12,640 nt of DNA, taken from positions 1 to 12,640 of the forward strand of contig JBQNAT010000022.1 in the NCBI GenBank assembly GCA_052170315.1, given 5' to 3'. The stretch comes from UBA9732 sp052170315. GTDB lineage: Bacteria; Spirochaetota; Spirochaetia; Sphaerochaetales; Sphaerochaetaceae. Shown here piece by piece: positions 1 through 7,588 of the stretch. Positions within the stretch are counted from its first letter, which is position 1; each line of letters opens with the position of its first letter. The notes under the pieces were generated by a model. It was not told where the DNA came from, searched no databases, and worked only from the letters and a program-made list of their open reading frames with translations. The position numbers and the translations under genes are program-made.

Positions 1-127
1 TGCCTTGACCTTCAGTTAACACTATTTTTGACTGCTTCGTTCGAAAGTCAGGTAACATTAAGATTCATTCCTGCAAAGTATGCAAATGCATGTTTTTTTG
101 GTAAGATTTTGTCAGTATTTCCTTATC

Positions 128-134
128 GGAGGAG
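128..134 (+). promoter_or_regulatory. Shine-Dalgarno setting the rlmN start
   Basis: GGAGGAG lies directly before the ATG at 137; its GGAGG core at 128-132 is 4 nt from that ATG. This favours ATG 137 over the in-frame ATG at 80, which has no purine-rich site before it and would add 19 hydrophobic residues not expected in this family. Confidence 0.75.
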
Positions 135-136
135 CA

Positions 137-1177
137 ATGGAAGGCCCTGAAATATTCTCTATTTTCGCAAAAACACCGGAACAGATTTCTGTAATTTTTG
201 GCTTGGAAAAGACTTTTAACGGAAAGCAGATTTATCAATGGGTCGTAAAAGGAGCCACCTCTTTCATGGAAATGACAAACCTTCCGAAAAATCTACGTGA
301 AAGCCTTAATGCCCGTTATCCGGACATTTTTTCATGCGCACCCGTAACAGAACAGACGGATGCGGACAAAACGTCCAAGCTGGCGCTGCGCCTGTATGAC
401 GGCAGCATAGTTGAATGTGTCCTTCTTACGGATAAAGAAGGCTCTCTTACCGCATGCCTTTCAAGCCAGGCCGGCTGCGCAATGGGCTGCCGTTTCTGCC
501 GCACCGGTATGCTGAACCTTAAAAGAAACCTGAAGGATTTTGAGATAATAGAACAATTTATGTACCTGCAAAAGACTGCCGGAGCAAAAATAGAGCATGT
601 AGTTTTCATGGGTATGGGGGAACCTCTTGCGAATTTGGACAATGTCCTCAGCGCTGTTTCCTTCCTTCATGACCCGGAAGGCCTTAATCTGAGCCACAGA
701 CGCATCACAATTTCCACGTGCGGCGTAGTTCCGGGAATACTTGAGCTTGCAAAAAGGGCCGTTCCCGTAAAACTTGCCGTGTCCCTTGTGACCGCGGATG
801 ATAAAAAACGTTCTGAACTCATGCCTGTAAACAGAGCTTTCCCTCTTTTAGATTTAAGGTCCGCTCTTATAAAATTTCAGAAGGTAAGCGGAAGACGCTT
901 TACACTGGAATACTGCATGATACACGATGTAAACACGTCTTCAGAAGATGCTGAAAAGCTTGCCCGTTTCTGCCGGGGTCTTGAAGTAATTGTTAACCTT
1001 ATCCCCTTCAATCCCTGTCCGGAGCTTCCTTTTGAAACTCCGACAGATAATGAGATAAGGCAGTTTACAAATGACCTTAAGAGGAAGGGAGTAGGCTACA
1101 CAATCCGCATAAGCCGCGGCAGAACAATACGCGGAGCCTGCGGACAGCTGGCCGGGCGTCTTGAAGAAAATTCTTGA
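137..1177 (+). CDS. rlmN: 23S rRNA (adenine-C2)/tRNA A37 methyltransferase RlmN
   Basis: Radical-SAM enzyme that methylates C2 of an adenosine in the peptidyl-transferase centre of 23S rRNA and, in studied homologues, A37 of some tRNAs; it acts in the cytoplasm. From ATG 137 the protein is 346 residues, normal for the family. The iron-sulfur motif CxxxCxxC is Cys114-Cys118-Cys121 (CAMGCRFC). A GMGEP SAM-binding loop follows near residue 160. The C-terminal GACG contains Cys335, which matches the methyl-carrying cysteine of E. coli RlmN. The N-terminal region resembles the HhH-like RNA-binding part (NGKQIYQWVVKG). Both key cysteines and the cluster cysteines are present, so the enzyme should be active. 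Its stop is 17 nt from the end of the convergent lipoprotein gene, with no clear terminator between them. Confidence 0.96.
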   Translation: MEGPEIFSIFAKTPEQISVIFGLEKTFNGKQIYQWVVKGATSFMEMTNLPKNLRESLNARYPDIFSCAPVTEQTDADKTSKLALRLYDGSIVECVLLTDKEGSLTACLSSQAGCAMGCRFCRTGMLNLKRNLKDFEIIEQFMYLQKTAGAKIEHVVFMGMGEPLANLDNVLSAVSFLHDPEGLNLSHRRITISTCGVVPGILELAKRAVPVKLAVSLVTADDKKRSELMPVNRAFPLLDLRSALIKFQKVSGRRFTLEYCMIHDVNTSSEDAEKLARFCRGLEVIVNLIPFNPCPELPFETPTDNEIRQFTNDLKRKGVGYTIRISRGRTIRGACGQLAGRLEENS

Positions 1178-1194
1178 ATAAAACGCCTGAATAA

Positions 1195-1719
1195 TCAAAG
1201 CTCCGTAACGGGAAGAACGCTTAGAAAATCCATTTCCCTGTAAAAGACCCCTTCAAAACCCGTGTCGAAATTTATGACTTTAATTGAAAGCTCATCAAAG
1301 GTTTCACTGCTCCAGTAGTACGTCCATTCTATGTCCGAAAGTTCCGTTTCAATAAGCTGATTATAAACGGCTTTAAGTTCTTCGATAGTCGGAAGTCTGA
1401 ACAGTACTCCTTTTTTCTCAGATAAAGTGGAACAATAGGCAACTGCTTTGTCAAAAGATTGAACTTCATACAGCTCTTCGCCCGTTTCCGGAAAACGTCC
1501 GCCGCACTCAAAAACAAGACCTCCTTCCGGGCCTGTTTCCCCTACAGTCCACTGCAGGATATTTTCAGGCGCGGGGCTTTGTTCTTCTTTAACAGCCTCC
1601 GTTTCCGTAGTCTTATACTGAACACCCATATCATACTTTACTGTCCTGCATGAGCAGAACAGAAGCGGAACCGCCGTTAAAATGATAAGTAAGGATGAAA
1701 GTGTTTTCACTTCAGTCAT
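1195..1719 (-). CDS. DUF1566-like (Lcl C-terminal type) lipoprotein
   Basis: 174-residue predicted lipoprotein. Residues 1-23 form a signal peptide with a hydrophobic core (LSSLLIILTAVPLLF). The likely lipidated residue is Cys24 in FCSC, a loose lipobox acceptable in spirochaetes. A Glu/Thr-rich linker (about 35-55) leads to a domain starting TGPEGGLVFECGG, then FRLPTIEELKAVYNQL (about 107-121) and YYWSSE (134-139). This order of Gly-rich strand, RLPT..EL and YWSS is typical of DUF1566/Lcl C-terminal domains, which are exported and have no settled biochemical role. A GGGAGG site lies 3-4 nt before the ATG. The gene starts 21 nt after the hflX stop on the same strand, so the two are probably cotranscribed. 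Family assignment is by motif recognition only. Confidence 0.75.
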   Translation of the reverse strand: MTEVKTLSSLLIILTAVPLLFCSCRTVKYDMGVQYKTTETEAVKEEQSPAPENILQWTVGETGPEGGLVFECGGRFPETGEELYEVQSFDKAVAYCSTLSEKKGVLFRLPTIEELKAVYNQLIETELSDIEWTYYWSSETFDELSIKVINFDTGFEGVFYREMDFLSVLPVTEL

Positions 1720-1740
1720 GTTCCTCCCTTGCAGCTGCGG

Positions 1741-2889
1741 CTATGAGCTCCGCGACAGTTTGCAGTTGATTATTTCCTGAATTCCCAAAAGGACATTTTC
1801 AAGGCTCTTGTCCTTTGAAGCTGAAATTTTAAGACATTTTTCACCGGAAAGGCAGAAGGAGTTTACGGCGAAAAGAGTTTCCTCGGTTACCATATCCATC
1901 TTGTTCAGAAGTACCAGACGGTGCTTTTCAAAGGCTCCAAGGTCTTCAAGAACGCTTTTTGTGGTTTCCCAGCACATCATGAAATCCTGCCGTGAGGCGT
2001 CAAGTACTATTAAAAGAATATCAGCAAGAACGGCTTCTTCAAGAGTGGATTTAAAGGCCTCGACAAGCTCGTGGGGAAGATTGTTCACGAAACCTACGGT
2101 GTCCGTGAAAAGGGCTGCGCTTCCATCAGGCAGGCGGACACGGCGGGTTGTGGGGTCCAAAGTGGCAAAAAGCCTGTCCTCGGAAAGCACGCCGGCATCC
2201 GATATCCTGTTGAGCAGCGTAGATTTTCCGCTGTTTGTGTAGCCTACAATCGCAATATTGGCCGCAGTGCCCTTAGCTCTGTTTTTACGCTGTTCCGTGC
2301 GGCTGGTTTCGATTTCACGTATTGCCTTTTTCAGACGCAGAATCCGGCTGCGCGCCGTTCGTCTGTCCAGTTCAAGCTGCTGCTCGCCGCTTCCTCTGGA
2401 ACCTCTGACTCCGCCTCTCTGCTGGGAAAGATTTTCCCATCTGCGTTTGAGCCGGGGAAGGGAATACTGAAGTCTGGCAAGCTCCACCTGCAGACGTGCT
2501 TCTTTTGTAACTGCTCTGTCCGCGAATATTTGAAGAATGAGCTCCTGCCTGTCAACGACCGCCGTCCGCAAAAGCTCTTCAAGGTTCCTCTGGACTCTGG
2601 GACTTATACTGTTGTTGAAAACAACAAGGTTACAGTAGTTTTCTTCCGTTTTTGAGGCAAGGCGCTGAATCTGACCGCTTCCAAGATAGGTGGAACTGTT
2701 GAAAGCTCTGACGTTGAAGTAATCCCATGCGGCTGTATGTATCCCCAAAGTATCGCAGAGAGCTTCAAGCTCTTCCCTGACAGGCTCTGCTTTTTCCCTT
2801 GAATCCGCATTTTCCGATGTGACAACAAGCATTGCCCTGATTTTGTCTTTTTCCGTTTTTGCCTGCTCTAATCCGAAGTCCGAATCCAT
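1741..2889 (-). CDS. hflX: Ribosome-associated GTPase HflX
   Basis: 382-residue GTPase of the Obg-HflX group. In E. coli it splits stalled or heat-damaged 70S ribosomes. The N-terminal HflX domain (about 20-115) includes the Gly-rich stretch TYLGSGQIQRL and the NNSISPRVQRNLEE segment. A long charged helical linker (about 130-205) contains the QRGGVRGSRGSGE loop. The G domain shows G1 GYTNSGKS (216-223), G2 TLDPTTR (243-249), G3 DTVG (263-266), G4 NKMD (329-332) and G5 SAS (356-358), so all nucleotide-binding motifs are intact. The protein ends soon after the G domain, without the C-terminal extension of the 426-residue E. coli protein. No Shine-Dalgarno precedes ATG 2889, but an extended -10 sits 6 nt upstream, suggesting a leaderless mRNA. 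Met20 has only a weak CAGGG and is the alternative start. Confidence 0.96.
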   Translation of the reverse strand: MDSDFGLEQAKTEKDKIRAMLVVTSENADSREKAEPVREELEALCDTLGIHTAAWDYFNVRAFNSSTYLGSGQIQRLASKTEENYCNLVVFNNSISPRVQRNLEELLRTAVVDRQELILQIFADRAVTKEARLQVELARLQYSLPRLKRRWENLSQQRGGVRGSRGSGEQQLELDRRTARSRILRLKKAIREIETSRTEQRKNRAKGTAANIAIVGYTNSGKSTLLNRISDAGVLSEDRLFATLDPTTRRVRLPDGSAALFTDTVGFVNNLPHELVEAFKSTLEEAVLADILLIVLDASRQDFMMCWETTKSVLEDLGAFEKHRLVLLNKMDMVTEETLFAVNSFCLSGEKCLKISASKDKSLENVLLGIQEIINCKLSRSS

Positions 2890-2895
2890 GGTGTG

Positions 2896-2904
2896 ATTAT
2901 ATCA
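2896..2904 (-). promoter_or_regulatory. Extended -10 promoter of hflX (probably leaderless)
   Basis: On the minus strand TGATATAAT is an extended -10 (TG-N-TATAAT) with a perfect hexamer at 2901-2896. Six bases (CACACC) then separate it from the ATG at 2889, where transcription itself would be expected to begin. The -35 region is weak (T-rich), which is usual for extended -10 promoters. Confidence 0.65.
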
Positions 2905-2926
2905 TATGGAGCATTGGTGAAAAAGA

Positions 2927-2935
2927 TGATATTAT
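2927..2935 (+). promoter_or_regulatory. Candidate extended -10 promoter of ychF
   Basis: TGATATTAT is a TG-N-TATTAT extended -10, which would start transcription near 2942 and leave a leader of about 25 nt before ATG 2967. It mirrors the extended -10 of divergent hflX, about 25 bp away on the other strand. No good -35 is visible. Confidence 0.45.
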
Positions 2936-2956
2936 CGAATGCGCAACAGCATTTGC

Positions 2957-2961
2957 GGAGG
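2957..2961 (+). promoter_or_regulatory. Shine-Dalgarno setting the ychF start
   Basis: GGAGG with a 5-nt gap to ATG 2967. This fixes the start at MGLNCGIVG, the usual N-terminus of YchF, rather than an open frame reaching back to 2859 that would overlap hflX and add 36 residues. Confidence 0.85.
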
Positions 2962-2966
2962 CTTCC

Positions 2967-4067
2967 ATGGGACTTAACTGCGGCATAGTAGGACTTCCTA
3001 ACGTAGGAAAATCAACAATCTTTTCGGCGCTTACAAGCGCACCCGCGGAGACCGCCAACTATCCTTTCTGTACTATCGAACCGAATGTGGGCATAGTCAG
3101 CGTCCCCGATTCCAGACTTGATAAAATTGTCAGCCTTATTCCGCCCGCGAAGATAATCCCCGCGGTGACCGAATTTGTTGACATTGCGGGCCTTGTTGCC
3201 GGTGCGTCCAAAGGCGAGGGCCTTGGCAACAAGTTTCTTGCCAACATAAGGGAAGTCGGGGTTATAGCCCACGTGGTTCGCTGTTTCAACGACCCCGATA
3301 TCATTCATGTCAACAATAAAATCGACCCCGCGGGGGACATAGAGACCATTGATATTGAGCTTGCCCTTGCAGACTATGACACCGTTGATAAACGCTACCA
3401 GAAGCAGTTAAAACTCAGCCGAGTTTCAAAAGACAGGGAACTGGCCCTGCGAATACCGATTTACGAGAAGCTTTTGGACGGTCTTGAGCAGGGGCAGAGC
3501 GCCCTAAATATTATAACCGCTCCCGAAGAAAGAATCCTTGTAGAGGATCTTCATCTCATCACCATGAAACCCGTCATTTACGTGTGCAACATAGATGAAC
3601 TCTCCATAGGACAGGATAATGAATACGTGAAAATCGTCAGGGGCATTGCCGCGCAGAGAGGGGTCTCCGTTGTTTCAATCTGCGGTAAAACCGAGTCCGA
3701 AATCGCCGCAATGGAGACTGCAAAAGAGCGCGCCGAATTCCTTGCGGCTGTTGGTCTTGAGGAAAGCGGGCTTAACGTACTCATCCGGGAAGCCTATGCG
3801 ACACTCGGACTCAGAACCTTCTTCACGGCAGGCTCCGATGAAGACAGGGCATGGACCTTCAAAGCCGGTTACAAAGCGCCTCAGGCTGCCGGGGTTATTC
3901 ACACGGACTTTGAAAAGGGCTTTATCAAGGCCGAGGTCTACAGCTGCGAAGATCTTTTCAAGTACGGAAGCGAAGCAAAAGTGAAAGAAGCGGGCCGCCT
4001 GCGGATTGAAGGCAAGGATTACATAGTGCAGGACGGAGATGTTATGCATTTCAGATTCAACATCTGA
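2967..4067 (+). CDS. ychF: Ribosome-binding ATPase YchF (Obg family)
   Basis: 366-residue P-loop protein, the standard YchF/OLA1 length. It belongs to the Obg GTPase group but prefers ATP; it binds ribosomes and is linked to translation and stress responses. G1 is GLPNVGKS (9-16) and G3 is DIAG (72-75). The G4 position reads NIDE (208-211) instead of NKxD, the hallmark that relaxes guanine specificity. A coiled/helical insert (about 135-195) lies inside the G domain. The TGS domain (about 283-365) begins LRTFFTAG and ends DGDVMHFRFNI, as in other members. In many bacteria ychF sits by pth; here the neighbours are hflX (divergent) and a convergent lipoprotein gene, so it is probably transcribed alone. 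Nothing in the sequence suggests damage. Confidence 0.97.
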   Translation: MGLNCGIVGLPNVGKSTIFSALTSAPAETANYPFCTIEPNVGIVSVPDSRLDKIVSLIPPAKIIPAVTEFVDIAGLVAGASKGEGLGNKFLANIREVGVIAHVVRCFNDPDIIHVNNKIDPAGDIETIDIELALADYDTVDKRYQKQLKLSRVSKDRELALRIPIYEKLLDGLEQGQSALNIITAPEERILVEDLHLITMKPVIYVCNIDELSIGQDNEYVKIVRGIAAQRGVSVVSICGKTESEIAAMETAKERAEFLAAVGLEESGLNVLIREAYATLGLRTFFTAGSDEDRAWTFKAGYKAPQAAGVIHTDFEKGFIKAEVYSCEDLFKYGSEAKVKEAGRLRIEGKDYIVQDGDVMHFRFNI

Positions 4068-4097
4068 TTTCAGTATTCAAAGTTTCAGTATTCAAAG
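4068..4097. repeat. 15-bp perfect tandem duplication between convergent gene ends
   Basis: TTTCAGTATTCAAAG occurs twice back to back at 4068-4082 and 4083-4097. The first copy begins immediately after the ychF stop codon. The second holds the stop and last codons (FEY) of the leftward lipoprotein gene. Because the unit is 15 bp, the leftward frame reads the same residues and stop again beyond its own end, so the duplication is silent for both proteins. Confidence 0.9.
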
Positions 4098-4810
4098 TAA
4101 AAATCAATGCTGTTGTGCAGAAGCAGGAAATCAATAAGGGGGAAGGAAAATTCCACGGTCTTTGGGTTTCGGAGCTTCCCATTGTGATTAATGATGGCCT
4201 TTGAAGTCACAAACTGCAGCTTTATTGATGAGTTTGTTATACTTTCAGGACATTGTTCTCCCAAAATGAAGCTTACCATCTCAAGATATTCCTCCTTTGT
4301 AAGAGAGTTGTTGTAAAGCGGTCCGTAAACTTCAAAGTTGGGGTCTGCAAGGAAAGGAATAATGTGCGTAAGCTGTTCATAGTTATCCATGTTTATGCTT
4401 ATGTCTATCCTTGTCTTATTATCACGCTCCGTAACTTTAACGATTCTCTGCTCCGTCTGTCTGCCGGAAATGTCCGCAATAAGCTTTTCAAAGTCGGAGA
4501 ACGCAAAGTCTCCTACGTAGGTATTGTGCCCCGCTTCACGGAAATTAACGGAGCTTGCCGTGTCGGAGCTTTCAAGCTTTGCTTTTACGTCTTTAACCGC
4601 GACTTCAAGTATGGGGTCTTCGGAACCACGGCTGTCCCAGTTGGACAAATCTTCAACAACGCCTACAAAAAAATCGTCAACAAAAATATCGGCATGGCTT
4701 TTCCCTGAAAGCTCTTCCCCCAGCGTAAGCTTTTCAGTGACAACGCAGGAAGAAAGCAGTGAAATGGACAAAACGCACAGGATAAAAACTTTGGCAGGGT
4801 TTTTTCTCAT
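4085..4810 (-). CDS. Lipoprotein of unknown function
   Basis: From ATG 4810 the product is 241 residues. Residues 1-21 are a signal peptide (basic MRKNPAK, then FILCVLSISLLS) with a good lipobox LSSC, so Cys22 should be lipidated and the rest is extracytoplasmic. The mature part is acidic and soluble with no membrane segment; recognisable stretches are DIFVDDFFVGVVEDL near the start and YGPLYNNSLTKEEYLEM about two-thirds through. I do not recognise the family. The frame can be extended to a GTG at 4849, but neither start has a Shine-Dalgarno, and the ATG puts the signal peptide at the N-terminus. A TATCAT hexamer 6 nt before the ATG suggests a leaderless transcript, as at hflX. The gene converges on ychF and diverges from topA. 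Confidence 0.8.
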   Translation of the reverse strand: MRKNPAKVFILCVLSISLLSSCVVTEKLTLGEELSGKSHADIFVDDFFVGVVEDLSNWDSRGSEDPILEVAVKDVKAKLESSDTASSVNFREAGHNTYVGDFAFSDFEKLIADISGRQTEQRIVKVTERDNKTRIDISINMDNYEQLTHIIPFLADPNFEVYGPLYNNSLTKEEYLEMVSFILGEQCPESITNSSIKLQFVTSKAIINHNGKLRNPKTVEFSFPLIDFLLLHNSIDFYFEY

Positions 4811-4816
4811 GAGACA

Positions 4817-4845
4817 ATGATAACCCCGAGCGCTGTTTTGAACAA
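4817..4845 (-). promoter_or_regulatory. Candidate promoter of the leftward lipoprotein gene (leaderless)
   Basis: On the minus strand TTGTTC (4845-4840), a 17-nt spacer and TATCAT (4822-4817) are followed by six bases (TGTCTC) and then ATG at 4810. The -10 matches consensus in 5 of 6 bases; the -35 is weak beyond TTG. The spacing puts the transcription start at or next to the start codon. Confidence 0.45.
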
Positions 4846-4897
4846 CCACAATTAAAATTCAATTAAGGCGGGCAAATTTTTTCTGTGTTTTTTTCCG

Positions 4898-4915
4898 CTT
4901 AATCTTTAGATTAAG
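4898..4915. repeat. 18-bp dyad upstream of topA
   Basis: CTTAATCTTTAGATTAAG has two perfect 8-bp arms around a TT centre, about 47 bp upstream of the topA -35. It lies between topA and the divergent lipoprotein gene and could be an operator for either. It is AT-rich, has no following T-run and is not a terminator. Confidence 0.5.
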
Positions 4916-4961
4916 AAAGTTTTCGCAGTTTTTCCGGCTGAAAAAAGTTCGTCTATTCAGG

Positions 4962-4990
4962 TTGACAACCTTAGTTTTGCTTACTATATA
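4962..4990 (+). promoter_or_regulatory. Sigma-70-type promoter of topA
   Basis: A perfect -35 TTGACA (4962-4967), a 17-nt spacer and a -10 TATATA (4985-4990). The start of transcription should lie near 4997, giving a 30-nt leader that carries AAGGAG (5015-5020), 6 nt before ATG 5027. Confidence 0.8.
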
Positions 4991-5026
4991 TGTTAGCACG
5001 TTCATTTCCACAGCAAGGAGATTCCA

Positions 5027-7588
5027 ATGGCGGATAAGAAAGTAATAATTGTAGAGTCACCAACCAAGGCCAGAACCATCAGGCGCTTTTTAGGACCGGA
5101 CTGCACGGTAGTCGCAAGCAACGGACACATCAGAACTCTCCCGAAGAATGATTTATGCATAGACGTTAAGAACGGATACAAGCCCAAATACATAATAGAC
5201 GAGACCAAGGAGAAGGTTATCTCCCAGATAAAGAGCGAGCTCAAAGGCGCAGACGAACTTATCCTTGCAACCGATGAAGACCGCGAAGGAGAAAGCATAA
5301 GCTGGCATCTTGTCGAGGTTCTGAAGCCAAAAATGAAGACAAGAAGAATGGTGTTTCATGAAATTACAAAGAAAGCCATCCTTGAAGCCTTTGAAAAGGG
5401 CCGTGACCTTGATATGAATCTTGTTCACGCGCAGGAGGCAAGAAGAGTTCTGGACAGGCTTTTCGGTTACACAATTTCTCCTGTCCTCTGGTCAAAGCTT
5501 TCAAATAAAAGCCTGAGCGCGGGCCGCGTTCAGTCTCCGGGGTTGAGGCTTGTGGTAGACCGTGAAAGAACAAGACTTTCTTTTAAGAAATCGGAATACT
5601 GGGATATAAAGGCAACTTTCACTGAAGGTTTCGGCGCAGTTATTGACAGTATTGACGGCCTGAGGGTTGCAAACGGCAAGGATTTTGACAGCGAAAGCGG
5701 GCTCTATACCGGAAGTTCAAAAGTTATTCTTCTTTCAGCAGAAGACGCCAAAGCTCTGGCGGCAGCATTGAAAGACAGCAGTTTTGTAATACGCGATGTA
5801 AAAAACAAACAGGTAACACAGCGTCCGGCTCCTCCGTTCATTACCAGTACTCTTCAGCAGGAAGGAAACCGAAAACTCCATATGTCAGCAAAAGATACTA
5901 TGAGAGTTGCCCAGAGCCTTTATGAAAACGGTTACATAACCTATATGAGAACGGACAGCCCAACCTTGAGCCAGGAAGGCATAAACGCAGCGCGCGAAGC
6001 TGCTCTTGCCCTTTACGGTTCCGATTTTGTTCCGGAAAAATCCCGCCAGTACGCGGCAAAGAGCTCCAATGCTCAGGAAGCGCACGAAGCAATCAGACCC
6101 GCAGGCGAACACTTCAGGACTCCCGAGCAGACAGGTCTTTCAGGACGGGAGCTTGAACTTTACACTTTAATTTGGAAACGTACCCTTGCTTCCCAGATGA
6201 CAGATGCCCGGAAGCTTAACACAACTGTTGTGATAGAGGCCAAAGCCACGGACGGTCGCATTGCCGTCTTTACCACCACCGGCATCAGAATAGATTTCCC
6301 CGGCTTCATAAGAGTTTATGTGGAAGGAACTGACGATCCCGATGCCGCCCTTGAAGATAAGGAAAGCCTTCTTCCCGCGCTTGTTGAGGGTCAGATACTT
6401 AATGCAGAGCGGATTGAGGAAGTTTACCATGAAACCAAGGAACCTAACCGCTACACAGAAGCAGCACTGGTTCAGGCCCTTGAAAAACTCGGAATAGGAA
6501 GACCTTCAACCTATGCTTCCATCATAGACCGGCTCTTTGAGAAAAACTATGTCATAAGGGATAACGGAACGCTGGAGCCTACTTTCATCGGGTGCGGCGT
6601 GATACAGCTTTTGGAGCAATACTTCCAGGATAGGATAGATTACGGCTTTACAAGTGATATGGAAACAGGTCTTGATGAAATCGCGGAGGGTAAGCTTGAC
6701 GAGCTTCAGTTCCTTAAAAATTTCTATGAAGGCGAAGGCGGCCTTGAGCAGCAGGTAAAGAACAGCAAAGCCAGGATAAACTCCAGGGAAGTCAAACGCC
6801 TCAGCCTTCCGCAGGTATCGGAAGAAAACAGTATATTCCTTGGTCCTTACGGCCCGTACGTAAAAGGAACTGACGGCAAATTCATTTCCGTTCCCGGCGA
6901 ATGGACACCTGCTGCAGTTACCGATGAGATGCTTGAAAAACTCGCGAAAGATGGAAATCCCAATACGGCATCAAAGAACAATGCCCCTGAAAAAATAGGA
7001 GAAACGAAAGACGGAAGGTCTATTCTTTACTGCACAGGCAAGTTCGGCGACTACTGGCAGATAGGCGATATTTCCAAAGCCGAAGATGTCAAACGCTTTA
7101 AAGTTCCCAAAGAATATGTAGGAAACAGAAACCTTGACACCGCCTTGATATTGAAGTATTTCAGCCTTCCAAGAATCGTAGGTACAAACGAAGCAGGGGA
7201 GACCATAACCGCTGATATGGGAAAATACGGCCCGTTCATAAAGTGCGCAAACGACTTCAGAAATGTCAAGGAATCAAAAGTCCTGTTTGATATAAATGAA
7301 GAAGAGGCGCGCGCGATATTCGACAAGCCTAAAGAAACTTCCAGAAAAAGCGCGTCAGGAGGCAAGACCTCCGCGGCAGGTTCTTCGCCGGCAAAACGAA
7401 GCTCCGCGGCTGTGCCTGTAGTTGATTTTGGCGAGCACGAAGGACAGCGCCTTGGAATTTTCCGCGGCAGATATGGCTACTATCTTAAATACGGCGACAG
7501 GAACATCCGTATCGCGAGGGAATACCAGCAGGATGAAGAAGCCTGCAAGGCCATGACCCGGGAGACTGCAATATCGTTTATTAAGTGA
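5027..7588 (+). CDS. topA: DNA topoisomerase I (type IA)
   Basis: 853-residue type IA topoisomerase that relaxes negative supercoils by cutting one strand through a 5'-phosphotyrosine. The Toprim domain starts KVIIVESPTKA with the catalytic Glu10, and the metal-binding acidic triad lies in DEDREGE (from Asp83). The active-site tyrosine is Tyr306 in YITYMRTDS. The C-terminal part has four short Gly-aromatic repeats typical of Topo_C domains: GPYGPYVK (606-613), GKFGDYWQ (671-678), GKYGPFIK (732-739) and GRYGYYLK (814-821). A Lys/Ser/Ala-rich linker (about 766-797) separates the third and fourth repeats. No Cys4 zinc ribbons of the E. coli type are present; the few C-terminal cysteines are isolated. 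Start and strong promoter are clear. No convincing terminator follows the stop. Confidence 0.97.
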   Translation: MADKKVIIVESPTKARTIRRFLGPDCTVVASNGHIRTLPKNDLCIDVKNGYKPKYIIDETKEKVISQIKSELKGADELILATDEDREGESISWHLVEVLKPKMKTRRMVFHEITKKAILEAFEKGRDLDMNLVHAQEARRVLDRLFGYTISPVLWSKLSNKSLSAGRVQSPGLRLVVDRERTRLSFKKSEYWDIKATFTEGFGAVIDSIDGLRVANGKDFDSESGLYTGSSKVILLSAEDAKALAAALKDSSFVIRDVKNKQVTQRPAPPFITSTLQQEGNRKLHMSAKDTMRVAQSLYENGYITYMRTDSPTLSQEGINAAREAALALYGSDFVPEKSRQYAAKSSNAQEAHEAIRPAGEHFRTPEQTGLSGRELELYTLIWKRTLASQMTDARKLNTTVVIEAKATDGRIAVFTTTGIRIDFPGFIRVYVEGTDDPDAALEDKESLLPALVEGQILNAERIEEVYHETKEPNRYTEAALVQALEKLGIGRPSTYASIIDRLFEKNYVIRDNGTLEPTFIGCGVIQLLEQYFQDRIDYGFTSDMETGLDEIAEGKLDELQFLKNFYEGEGGLEQQVKNSKARINSREVKRLSLPQVSEENSIFLGPYGPYVKGTDGKFISVPGEWTPAAVTDEMLEKLAKDGNPNTASKNNAPEKIGETKDGRSILYCTGKFGDYWQIGDISKAEDVKRFKVPKEYVGNRNLDTALILKYFSLPRIVGTNEAGETITADMGKYGPFIKCANDFRNVKESKVLFDINEEEARAIFDKPKETSRKSASGGKTSAAGSSPAKRSSAAVPVVDFGEHEGQRLGIFRGRYGYYLKYGDRNIRIAREYQQDEEACKAMTRETAISFIK

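Noticed and set aside
80..136. Upstream ATG (80) extending rlmN by 19 residues
   Set aside because: No Shine-Dalgarno precedes it, while GGAGGAG stands just before ATG 137, and the added residues are hydrophobic and not typical of RlmN N-termini.
1..150. Plus-strand frame open from the left edge to TGA at 148, possibly the end of an upstream gene overlapping rlmN
   Set aside because: Only 49 codons with no recognisable motif; the composition is not clearly coding and it would overlap the rlmN start by 14 nt. Sequence to the left would settle it.
2071..2655. 194-codon plus-strand open frame opposite hflX
   Set aside because: Shadow of hflX: the minus strand carries all G motifs, and the plus-strand product has no motif or Shine-Dalgarno.
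4253..4708. 151-codon plus-strand open frame opposite the leftward lipoprotein
   Set aside because: No Shine-Dalgarno or family features, and the minus strand has a clear lipoprotein signal peptide.
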